Source: Cavia porcellus (taxonomy: Eukaryota; Chordata; Mammalia; Rodentia; Caviidae). From it: 64,000 nt of DNA. Location of the stretch: assembly GCF_034190915.1 (NCBI RefSeq), contig NW_026947484.1, positions 72,185,482 to 72,249,481 on the forward strand, read 5' to 3'. Made by a program: the position numbers and the translations under genes. A model generated the notes under the pieces. It saw nothing but the letters and a program-made list of their open reading frames with translations, made no database searches and was not told the DNA's origin. This document shows positions 46,355-56,579 of this stretch, in pieces; within the stretch, counting starts at the first letter, position 1, and each line of letters opens with the position of its first letter.

Positions 46355-47454
46355 TTATTCCCTCATTCCATTGTCTTCCCCGTTCACTGAGGCCTCTCTG
46401 CCACTGTTGCTGGAATCCTGGTATCTCTTCCTCTCTTTCTCTGTAATGTCCTTTAGCACTCTCTGTAGGGTTGGATTGGTGGCCGCGAACTCCCACAGTT
46501 CCTCCTTGTCTTGAAAGTATCTTATTTCTTCATTAATTTTGAGAGAGAGTTTTGACGGGTATATGAACCTTGGTTGCATATTTTTTTCTTTCAGGACTTG
46601 GAATATTTCTCCCCACTCCCCACTCTTCTTGACTTAAGAGTTTGTGTTGATAAGTCTGCTGTTATTTTGATAGTTTTCCCATTGTAGGTAATCTGCATCT
46701 TTTCTCTGGCTGCTTTTAATATTCTGTTCTTTTGGTGGATTTCTGGAATCTTGATTATTATATGTCTAGGCGTATATCTGTTTTGGTTGTAGGTAGCTGG
46801 TGTTCTGTATGCCTCTTTTATCTGGATATCATTTTTTTTGCTATACATGGGAAATTTTGCTTTAATATATCTGTGAATATTTTTTGTATTTCATTTTTGG
46901 TTGCTCCTGCTTCCTCACTCACATTCTTTATTCTTAAGTTATGTATCTTTTTGTCATCTTCCAGTTTTTGAATTGCTTCTTTCTGGTTCCTTGTTATTTT
47001 TAAGAGGCTTTTTCTTTCATGATCATATGCCATAAATCTCTCTTCAAGTTTCAGAAGGCTGTCTTCAGTTTCTGTCAAGGCATTTTGCCAGTGTTCAATG
47101 GAGTTTTTAGTTTCCTGGTATTCTCTTTGGATCTGTTTCATGTATTCTAAGTTATGTTTAAATTCTTCTTCAGAAGTTTCTTTTGCTTTTCTGATTTCCT
47201 CAGTTCTTCCATCTGTGTTCTCTTGGGAGGGGCTTGTCATTTCTTTAATTAATCTCTTTATGTCTTGCCTCACTTGGATCAGGAGTACAGCTTTAAATTC
47301 ATCTATGAGATCATGTAGGTACTTTTTAATTTCAGCTGATGCTGTGTCGAGCAATGGATGGTTACTGTACTTGTTCTCTTCAGTGTTTACTTCTCCTGGA
47401 CTTATTTTCTCATGTTGGGCAGCTGGGGATTTTTTTTTTTTTATCTCTTGTCAT
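46355..47454 (-). pseudogene. L1 ORF1 with frame breaks near A-tracts
   Basis: The probable start is the ATG at 47454-47452. Reading continues to a 13-A tract (47442-47430), where the frame shifts by one. The next segment (about 47420-46818) covers the coiled coil ('EYMKQIQREYQETKNSIEHW') and 'HNLRIKNVSEEAG'. A second shift lies at an 8-A tract (46839-46832). The third segment (to 46591) holds 'IKEAYRTPATYNQNRYTPRH' and 'ILKAAREKMQITYNGKTIKI' and ends in TGA. A third shift lies close to a 7-A tract (46587-46581), and the last segment carries 'INEEIRYFQDKEELWEF' to the end. All ORF1p landmarks are present. With so few breaks, mostly at homopolymers, this is a fairly recent inactivation or partly an assembly artefact. 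ORF1p would be an RNA-binding chaperone; this copy cannot make it as written. Confidence 0.8.
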
Positions 47455-47459
47455 GTTTC

Positions 47460-48480
47460 TGGTTTCTTTCAGACTGTCCTGGGGTTCTCTGGGCCTCTCT
47501 GAATTGCTTAGGGCCTTTCAGAAGCGTGCTGACTTGAGTTTTTGCTGTCCTCCCCAATTTGCTGTTATCTGGGGTAGGCTGGGATGCAAGAGCGGTACAG
47601 GCTAGTCTCCAGCCTCTGTGCCAGTTAATCCATAAATTAGGCTGTACTTTCTGGATGTCACTGAGTTGTGACTATTTTGTATCTGCTTATTGGGCCCCAA
47701 GCAGAGGCTGGTTTAGCCCCAGTAGCTCCTGCCAGTTCTCTTTGTACCAGAAGCAGCTGACTAATGTCACTATGGCACAGGGTTCTGCCCAAATCCCAGC
47801 TGTTCTCTTCCAGACCTCTCTGTGACAGGAGCACCAGAACAGCAGATTTGCCCAAATCCAAGATGTCTCCAACTAGTTCTCTGTATGAAGCTGAAGCCAG
47901 CACGTAATCAGGCTCTGCCCAATTTCAAGATGTCTTCCACCAGCCCTCCTTACAGGGGGACCCGGTGATGTCACCGAGCTGTAGTTTCTGCCCAACACTA
48001 ATATGTCTGCCGCCAGACTCTGTGTTATTGATGTCCCCGTGGTGGCGGGGACTGTCCAGTTCCAAGATGTTCTCTGGCCAACCCCAGCAGCCGCGGGGTT
48101 CCCAGTACTCACCAGAGTCCGGCGCAGGTCCTCATCCCAGGTCCACCGCACACCAAACCACCCACCTTTCCTGCACTCCCGGCACAGTGCAGAACGGTGC
48201 ACAGCGTGTGCTCCCGTCACAGCACGGAACGGTCAGAAATCTGCGCAGCATTTGGCTTTGGAACTCCAGAGCCTTTTACGATCTCCTCTGGTGCAGCGGT
48301 GTAGTCCTGGCTGCTACTCGGAGTCCCGGGTCTCAGTTTCCCGCAGTCACCAAAAGCCAACACAGCTTTTCCTGCTGGGTCCACGGGTCAGTTTGTTGAT
48401 TTAAAGGCGCGGGATTTGCAGCCTCCCGTTATCAGCATTCCCGGTCTCAGCACGACTTTAAATCCTCCAGCTGCACTGTC
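47460..48480 (-). promoter_or_regulatory. L1 5' UTR with ~63-73 bp monomers, CpG-rich start
   Basis: Five imperfect units are seen on + as 'cccaaatccaagatgt'-like starts at 47788, 47851, 47918, 47991 and 48054. The distal 48050-48440 part is rich in CpG, as expected for an L1 promoter. Promoter activity is inferred from position and composition only. Frames of 80-144 codons here (for example 47965-48399) are not genes. Confidence 0.65.
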
Positions 48481-48489
48481 TTGGTTAAT

Positions 48490-49860
48490 AAGAATCATTA
48501 TTGATTTGTCTGGCCCTCTCCATGTTGTCATATTCTAGCTTCTAGTATGATTTCTCCGGAGAGACTCTTTGCCCTATCCCCTAGCAAGCCACCAATACTC
48601 CTTCCAAAGACAATGTTTTAACTAAGAGTAAAATGACTTTAAATCTGATGCTGTTGTATTAGGATCAGATCTGTAGCTTTGGCATAGAGTGAGATCAACC
48701 AGCATTTGTAACTGCATTATTAAAATGGAAATTCATGTTTAGTATAATTGATTCCCTGGTTCCCACACCTAGGCCATCATAGGGAGTAAAAACAAAAACA
48801 ACTCATAGGTACTTTTAACCACACTTGTAGAAAAACATGACTCTGGCTGGAAGAAAAAAATGCACCACCCACCCCCTTACCAAGCCCTGGGAATCTACAG
48901 GCTTCATCACATTCTTCCAACTGTAGCTCATTTTATATGCTATTTAGAATGATTCAGTACCCTGTTTAGGAGAGAAATAAAAGCCAAAAGATTAGAAAAT
49001 CTTTCCCATTGTTTTTCTTTGCACAGATTAGGCTTCATTGGCAAAATTGACTACATTTAAAGGGTTCTTTCTCTTAGCTTCCTCCATTATTATGGTTAAG
49101 ATCCTGGAAAAGAATGCAGGATGATTTCTTGATAGCCCTGGTTGGAAGGAGATGACTAGGGAATCTTGCCTTGGTTACAGTTGCACATTACCAGTAAGCC
49201 AAAAGATCACACACATTAGAATTAACAGGATTTTTTTTCTATTCCAGGTGTGCATGCCTAATTTTCCTATCCTGATTTTTAAAAAATCATAAAAGATCAT
49301 AACATTGCCTTGATTCCTTTATAGTGTCCAGTTAATGTCCATTCAGGGAGTAAATGAACACAGCTAACATCTTTGGGTCAAGTTATCCACACATATGAGT
49401 TTAACAAAGATCATATAACATAATATACAAGACACACAAATTGCATCACATAAAATATAAGAGAAAGTAATAGGTTTATAAGATTTGATAAGACTCTCAG
49501 GAAAGCATATAACTTAGCATATGGTTCTGTAGCATTTCTAAGAATCTAAAATTGCAATGCATCATTTGTGGCAAATTTATTAGCTTTTGAGTCAAAATGT
49601 CTTCATCATAATATTATCACAGGCACTAGCTAAAATTTTTAAAGCTAAAACTTTGCCTTATAAGTAATTTCTGGTCTAAGGATAGAAAAGATATGCAAAA
49701 ATGAAAGTTATCTATAAAATATATCAGTTGTAAGAAAAAAATCATAAGATGCTTGATATATGGGCTTAATAATAACTATATACAACTATATACATTTCTT
49801 TCTTATTTTAAGAAAGAAATGGAATCATGTAATTGGTTAATAAATTATAAAACAATTTTT
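48490..49860. other. unassigned AT-rich non-coding sequence
   Basis: No gene. A weak resemblance of 49560-49640 to part of the 3' UTR at 46100-46140 was noted but is not convincing. Confidence 0.35.
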
Positions 49861-51551
49861 GTCCCCATGAGGTCTTGAAAATGGTGGAGGAATAATCAGC
49901 AGCAAAATACAGCCTTTCCAGCACCCAAAATCTAGGCACTTAGAAAATAATGATTTGACAAAGAAGGAGGGGAGAGTAGATCTCCAGAACTGGAGAAAAA
50001 CTAGCAGGAAAATTAGCAACTACAGGGAGGCTGGAGAAATGGAACACAAAGCAAAGAAAAGAATGAACCAATCTGGAAGGTTCACCCCAGCCCCCAGCTT
50101 CCAGGGAGGGGAACCCATCTCTATACAGGCAAACAGTAAGCCCCCAGAGTCAGTAGCCCTAGGGAACAATAATAGACCTAGTTAGTAGTGTTAGCCCCAA
50201 GAAAAGCCCATGGTTACTGTAAACTTCAAAAGTAATATAAGATTCTACTCCAAAAGTGATTCCTTTGCAAGGAAAGCTAGAGTTGCAAAGAAATCTGGTG
50301 GTGGGCCCACCAGATTGACAGAGAATGTTTAATCAGGAGCCATTTTCTGAAGGAGTTGATTGTTTAAGACTGAGCCATGGAACAAGTGCAAAGCAACTTT
50401 ACTTCAGAGTTTCCAGTGTTATGCTCCCACAGTGACGGGGTGAGAGACAGTCTCAGGAGCCTGAGAGGTACAAGCTAGGCATAGACTCCCTGAGAAGTTA
50501 AAGTTCAGACCAGGGAAGACACGGCCACCTTGTCTCTTGTGATGATAAGCTAAGCCTGGCATGTGTGGCTTTCAGAGGTGGCCAGCTGTGAAAGTGTGGC
50601 ACTAAATCCATTAGTCTGCTTAACCCACCCCCGGATGCCGACATCCAGCACAGATCAGTGGTATGATTGCCTTCCTCACTACCAGTGTGAGCAAGGGTAT
50701 GGACAGTTGATAAAGACTAGGCTATATGGACAGCGCGGCTTCTGGAGCAGGTGGCACCTCAAACCCACAAGCCACAAAGCTAGGTGGAGAGAACTGTAAC
50801 TTGCCAAATTCTAAGAATACAGATCCTAGAAAGAAACCACTCATTCAAAAATAGAGAGGAAATTCTTTCATTTATTTATTTTTGAACTCAACTTTTCCCT
50901 TTCATTTTTTAAGAGGAGGTGAATTTTTTTCCTTTTTTCTTTTTTATTTCACTTTTCCTTTTCAGATTTCAAATATCTTATTTTTTCTCTTTGTTTTCTT
51001 TTTTTGTTTGTTTGTTTTTTCTATTAGCTATTCTGAATTATATTAATTTTTTCATTCTTTAATAGAATCCTTTATCTCACTTTGCTCCCACTCATCTCAT
51101 TTCCAATTGCTTACTTTTTCAAACTTCTCTTCTTTAATTCTCCCATACCCACCATCTTTATCTTTACTAGTATAACCATTGGGCTTTACAAATATTTAGA
51201 TAGTTATCTCTATGCTATTCTATTACTCGTGAATTTTCTTTCATTGTTACTGGAGGTATAGTTGTTGCATTTAGGAGGTATTTACTTGATTATAAATATG
51301 TGGTTATTCTTGGTGTTTATGCAATAATCATGGAACCCTCTTCTACAGTTAAAGGTGGTATATTATGGCTTGTATCTATGGCAGTATCCACTTTGTCTTT
51401 GATCTTGTTATGATTGTGGATTTAATTGCTTTTCCCAGGATAGAATAGTTGTTGCTATTCACTGATTTTTTTCTACATACTATTATCCACATCACCTTTA
51501 TGTTATTAATTATACTGGGGTTTATTCCAGAAAACTGGGTGTTGGGCCAAT

Positions 51552-51690
51552 TACAGTGGTACCTTAGCAAAATTTTGCTTTTGCTGCAAACTCTACATTA
51601 GGGACAAACACAACCACAATCATCTTTCCCATGAGACACAAACAAGGCTATCTTTCCAAAATTATGAAACAAATTAAGTTTGTGAACCAA
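51552..51690. repeat. possible DNA transposon (MITE) fragment
   Basis: 'cagtggtaccttagcaaaat' and 'aagtttgtgaaccaaaatat' resemble the end and sub-end of the element at 23926-24106. One terminus is not recognisable. Confidence 0.35.
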
Positions 51691-52080
51691 AATATCCCTG
51701 TACCCTCATCCTCCCCTCTCAAACAGAGGTGGTTGGATCTTGAGATACAAGTAAAGACATACAGTTAGCTATGCCAAAAGTACATCACTGAAAAGCAGTG
51801 ATTAAAAAGATCTCCATGCTAGCAAAAAATCTTTTCACTGTAAGCACAAGCAAAACCTCAACACAAACACACGTGACAACAATAGAAACATGAGAAGATA
51901 AAGCAACAAAATAACTCCAGAAATCCCAATGAGAAAGTGACAAAATGACTCCAGAAATCCCAATGGAGGGGGAGGAAATCAAAAGCCATACAAATGAATT
52001 ATTCAAAATGATATGATCAGTAAGATACTTGGCAAGCTCAAACACAATGTAACTAAACAGATAATAGACTTAATAAACAA

Positions 52081-52855
52081 AACCATGGGGAGTTTACAGA
52101 GGATGCTAATAAAAACAAGATGAACTAAACAAAACAATCATAGATGACCACTTTAGCAAAAAATCTATATCCATGAAAAGGTGCCAAGCAGAAATCTCTG
52201 GTGAAAGTACGGGCAGCAGATGTGAGCAGTATGAGGGCAGAGCGTCAGAGCCACAAGGAAAGGCTAGAGTCAGTGATCAGTTATTCAGAGCTACCTTGTA
52301 AATAACAGGAGAATACAAAAAACAAACCCAACAGCTGCTAGATAACACAAAGAAGACTAATATAAGATTAATTGGAATTAATATCAGAAGACAGCACAAA
52401 TGGCACAAAGAAATTGTTTCCAGAAAAAATAGCAGAAAATTTTTCAGATTTTGGGAAAGACCTCAACATATAGATACATGAGGCATATATAACCCCAACA
52501 GCCAGGATCAGAAAAGAACCTCTCCACAACACATCACAGTCAAAATTCCAGAAATCCAACATAAGGCCAGAATCTTAAAAGGTATTAGAGAAAATCAACA
52601 AATCACATATAAAAATAAGCCCATTAGAGTTACAATAGACTTCACAACACAAACCTTAAAGATCAGGAAAACTTACAGTGAAATGTCTGAAGCCCTAAAA
52701 GAGACAACACTTCCAGCCAAGACTGGATATGTCTTGCATAGCTATCTTTCAAAATTGATGAGAAAAAAAGGTCTTTCCAGGACAAAAGCACTTCCAGAAA
52801 TTCATGATCACCAAATCAGCATCGCAAATAAATTCACAAAGATATCTTAGAACTA
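52081..52855 (+). pseudogene. L1 ORF1, heavily decayed
   Basis: ORF1 landmarks remain at DNA level: 'cagctgctagataacacaaa', 'atgaggcatatataacccca' (the EAY..TP region), 'ggtattagagaaaatcaaca' and 'aaaataagcccattagagtt' (the ITYKGKPIR region). Stops and frameshifts break it repeatedly. It is clearly older than the ORF1 at 42619. Confidence 0.7.
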
Positions 52856-54380
52856 GACAACATAGCTAACAATGCCAAAAAAAAATCTAATCAAATGAAT
52901 ACACCAGGCAGTACTAGCAGTTAAGCAGATAGTTAAAGAAAAGGTTATCAGCAACAGGAAAATAATGGAATAACAGTAAAAAGTCAATAATGTTCTTGTA
53001 AAAGGGGGAAAAAAGCTCATATATATGGTCCCAAGTCCCCAATCAAAAGACACGTATTGGCAGAACATATCAAGAAACAAACCCAAACAGTAGGGGCTGG
53101 AAAATCTGGCTTTCCACATGCTGAATATTAAAACAAATCCTTCACCATGAACTAAACTAACAGTGAAATAGATCAAAGATCTAAAAAGTAAAATAGAAAC
53201 ATTATCTGCTTAAGACAGAATAGGTAAAACTCTTGAAGACGTTGGTGTTGGCAAAGATTTTATGAACAAAACCCAGACCACACAGGAAATATTGCACAGA
53301 ATCAACAACTGAGATCTCATCTTATTTAAAAAAAAAAACAAAAACCTTTGCACACCAAAAGAAATCACCAACAGAGTGAAGAGACAACTCATAGTATGGG
53401 GAAAAAATTGCCAATTGCTCCTCAGACAAAAGACTAATATCTAGAATCTATAAAGAACTCCAAAAGATCAGATCCTCCAAATTCAAAGACCTGGTTCAAA
53501 AATGGGCATCTGAAATGAATAAATATTTCTCAGATAGCGAAGTAGAAATGGCAAATAAATACATGAAAGAATGTTTAAATCACTGATCATCTGAGAGATG
53601 CAAATTAAAACAATGCTGAGAATCCAACTCACTCCAGAACAAATGGTTGTTATCAAGAAATCAACCAATAACCAATTCTGGTGGAGCTGTGGAGAAAAAG
53701 GAATGCTTTTCCACTCTTGCAGTGAGGTGCAACCACTATAGAAATTAGGGGGATACTCTTAAAAAACTAAAACTACAGCTTCCATTTGACCCAGCTATTC
53801 CCCTTTTAGGTATCTTTCCAAAAGAATTAAAAGCATCATACCACAGTGATATATGCACACCCATGTTTATAGTGGCACAGTTTGTAATAGCTAAATCTTG
53901 GAAACAGCCTAAATGCCCATCAGTAGATGGATGGATAAAAAAGATATGTTTTCTTCATACAATGGAGCACCACTCTGCCATTAAAAAAGATAAATCTGAG
54001 ACCTTCCTAGGTAAATGAGTGAACTTTGAGACCATATTCTTAAGCAAAATAAATTAGGCATGCTTAAGTACTGTACTGTTTCTCCATTAAGAGAAACTAA
54101 AAGTGCAAATAAGGACAAAAATGTATAATAGATATTGTGAAATAGGAAGAAAATGTTCAAATGGGAAAAGGAGCTAAGGAGGGGATGGGGGGGAAGGAAA
54201 GGAAAAGAAGGGAAAATGGAAACAAAGCTTTTGTAAATAAGGAGGGAAAGAGATGTTGAAAGGAGATTAGGGGAAGGGGGAAAAAGAATTAAGATATCTC
54301 CTGCAGGTACAAATTCCCTATGATAAATTTGATTATTATGTATACCTAAAATGCACTAATAAATTTAACTTTTAAAACTA

Positions 54381-55200
54381 CACATAGCTTTCCTCCCAGA
54401 GCTAGAGAAAACAGTCCTAAAATTCATATGGAACTAGAAAAGGTTCAGAAAAGTAAAAGCAACCCTAGAGAATAAGAACAAGGTAAAAGGCATATTATTC
54501 TGAGCTTCAAGTTGTATCACAAATCTACAGTGATAAAAGCAGCAGTTACTGGCACAAAAGCAAACATTTGCATCAAAAGAACAGAGTAAAGGCTTCAGAA
54601 ACAATCCCAAGCACACTCACTTTAACAAAGGAGCCCAAAACACAATAAGATAATCTCATTAACAAACAGTGTTGTGAAAACTAGCTGTACACACGCAGAG
54701 GACTGAACCCAGACTCATATTTCTCACCATATATAAAAGAAATAAAATCAAAATGGATCAAAGATCTAAATGTTAAAGCAGAGACACTTGAAGATAAAAT
54801 AGCTTACACTCTTGAAGACAGTAGACAAGGACTTTCTGAACAGAATCCCAGTTATACAAGAAATAGCACCAACAATCAACAAATGGATTATATTACATTA
54901 AAAAGCCTCTGCACAGCAAAGTAAATAGCCATCCAAGTGCAGAAACAATTTACAGAATGTGAATAAAATTTTGTCAAAAATTCCTTAGAGTGTCTAGAAT
55001 ATATTTTAAAAACTAACAAAAATTAGAACCCGAAAGTAAAATTTCCAATCCAATAATAAGTGACTGAAATGTGCAAACACTTCTCAGAAGTACAAACAGA
55101 CAATAAGTACATGCAGAAATTTTCAACATGTCTGGCCATTAGAGACACACAACTTAAAACACTGAAATTCCATCTATCCCAGAAAAAAACGACTATCACC
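54381..55200 (+). mobile_element. L1 LINE ORF2 C-terminal fragment, left part
   Basis: 'aaaacagtcctaaaattcat', 'caagttgtatcacaaatcta', 'aaaatggatcaaagatctaa' and 'gcctctgcacagcaaagtaa' are the order of the ORF2 region beyond the reverse transcriptase. It is interrupted by copy C and continues at 55933. Confidence 0.8.
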
Positions 55201-55213
55201 AAGAAGTCAAATA
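55201..55213 (+). repeat. target-site duplication, left copy
   Basis: aagaagtcaaata, repeated exactly at 55920-55932; it duplicates a piece of L1 ORF2. Confidence 0.9.
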
Positions 55214-55919
55214 ATCCTGTGAATCAGTGCCATGTGAGGGCTGCTGGGGGGACAGCCAGACTCCAGCTCCTTCTGGTGCTCAGGCTGGGAAACAAGAAAA
55301 GCCAACACCCCGTCACCCCCATATGTGACCAGCTGATCTGGAGAAATACAGGCTGTGATGATAGGTATTGAGATGAAATACAGTTTAATGCTTGTTGTGT
55401 TTGGTATTTCACTGACTTCACAGGTCTGATCAGCTATTCAGAGGATAATGGTAGACAGTGTGGCATTTATGGAGGATCTCCTTCTGAAGGTGGTAGCCAT
55501 TGTTAATTCCCTATGGACTTCTTTTAAAGCCCTGTATTATTTTCATTGTTTTGTTGGGTTGAGTATTATTCTGCTTTGTTTTGTTTGATTTTGTTATATC
55601 TGATGGCATGGGCAGCTACTTCAAAGATAACAAGATACATTATGGTAGACATTTTGGATTTACTATTGTCTTGTCTTGAAGTCCTTTATTGCATTCATTG
55701 TTTGTTTTATCGGTTCTACTCTGTTCTGTTTTGTTTGATTTTTCCTATGTCTGAAGGGGTCTGCAGCTATTTTGAAGGTAACAGAGGCATTATGGTAACC
55801 ACTGTTGATTTCCTATTATTTTGTTTTGAAGTTCTGTGCCACTTATACAGGTTTGTTTTGATTGGCTTTATTGTGCTTTGTTTTGCTTGGTTTTATTCTC
55901 TTTAAAATAAAAATTAAAA
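55214..55919 (+). mobile_element. ORF-less L1-tailed retroposon, copy C (perfect target-site duplication)
   Basis: This is 706 bp between exact 13-bp duplications. The head starts 'atcctgtgaatcagtgcc', the same point as copy B, and has one GC-rich monomer ending 'caggctgggaaacaagaaaa'. The linker contains 'gtgaccagctgatctgg', 'cacaggtctgatcagc' and 'attcagaggataatgg'. Three T/G-rich units are anchored near 55527, 55680 and 55830, followed by a short A tail ('aaaataaaaattaaaaa'). No coding sequence from ORF1 or ORF2 is present. The duplication shows that this compact form was itself inserted as a unit by L1-type retrotransposition. Frames at 55060-55371 and 55546-55905 are incidental. Confidence 0.85.
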
Positions 55920-55932
55920 AAGAAGTCAAATA
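55920..55932 (+). repeat. target-site duplication, right copy
   Basis: aagaagtcaaata, identical to 55201-55213. Confidence 0.9.
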
Positions 55933-56577
55933 CTAAGGATGAAGGGAAAAGGATCTCCTCTACATTGTTAATGAGAATATAAACTAATACAATTACTATG
56001 GAAATCAGTGTGGAATTGCCTAAAAAACTGAAACTAGAAATTCCATTTGACCTAGCCATTGCCCTTCCATATATTGTTCAGAATGTGTTCAAGACATCGC
56101 ATTTCAGCGAAACTTGCACACTCCCATATAGCAGTACAACTCATAATTGCTAAATCTTGGAAATGGCCTGCATATCCACCAGCAGATGAACAGGTAAAGA
56201 AAATAGGGCATTATACACAACGGGTTATCATTCTGCCATAATGATAAACTTCTGACTCTTGTAGGAAAATGGATGCCCCTTGAGGTCTCAGTGTTAAGTG
56301 AGATAAATCAGATACATGAGCTTAACCATTGCATGGTTTGTCTTCTAGGAGAAACCAAAACTATAAAAAAGAGCAAAATAAAATATAAATGTTCATAAAT
56401 AGAGAGATAGGTCTTTTGCATAAGGGAAGGGAATCAGGCAATGAAAGGAGATGGAGAGCGAGAAGAGGACAAAGGATGAAAAAAGAAATTAAGATGTGTC
56501 ATGCACATGCACCAACTCTGCACAAGGTGTGTAAACATTATTTACTGTAAATATGTACCAATAAAAATAAAAAACTA
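55933..56577 (+). mobile_element. L1 LINE 3' end, right part, polypurine type
   Basis: Continues the ORF2 end broken at 55213: 'gttaatgagaatataaacta', 'actatggaaatcagtgtgga', 'attccatttgacctagccat'. Then a purine-rich 3' UTR with 'gcacatgcaccaactctgca' and 'ccaataaaaataaaa'. The 3' UTR matches the copy at 26068-26555. Confidence 0.8.
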
Positions 56578-56579
56578 AA

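Larger units (their letters stand above)
45100..48480 (-). mobile_element. L1 LINE with ORF1 and 3' UTR but no ORF2 (HAL1-like), reverse
   Basis: Read on the reverse strand: a CpG-rich 5' UTR (48480 down to about 47460); ORF1 (47454-46355, with frame breaks); then, directly after ORF1, a 3' UTR of degenerate T/G-rich units to about 45100. I found no ORF2 endonuclease, reverse transcriptase or C-terminal segment. The ~1.2 kb after ORF1 can be read as roughly eight 3' units, more than in the other copies. No target-site duplication was recognised, so both ends are approximate. Confidence 0.75.
49866..54380 (+). mobile_element. L1 LINE, older type, internally deleted
   Basis: It starts with an L1-like 5' UTR ('gaaaatggtggaggaataat', 'tctaggcacttagaaaataa'). 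A long pyrimidine-rich stretch (50870-51170), typical of older mammalian L1 5' UTRs, follows. Then come a decayed ORF1 (about 52080-52850), a short ORF2 start ('aataacagtaaaaagtcaat', 'gacacgtattggcagaacat') and a joint near 53090. Beyond it are the last ~1 kb of ORF2 ('cacaccaaaagaaatcacca', 'gagatgcaaattaaaacaat', 'catttgacccagctattccc') and a polypurine 3' UTR ending 'cactaataaatttaact'. The reverse-transcriptase core is absent here too. A possible DNA-transposon scrap sits at 51552-51690. Whether 49866-51780 and the rest form one insertion is inference. Confidence 0.65.

Noticed and set aside
47788..48120. CRISPR-like regular spacing of similar short sequences
   Set aside because: The units are imperfect along their whole length, have no distinct spacers, and lie in an L1 5' UTR of a mammalian genome.
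47965..48404. Frames of 115-144 codons on both strands
   Set aside because: They lie in the CpG-rich L1 5' UTR and show no domain.
49560..49640. Possible extra copy of the T/G-unit 3' UTR
   Set aside because: Similarity is limited to a short 'gtcaaaatgtct'-like phrase; no unit periodicity was seen.
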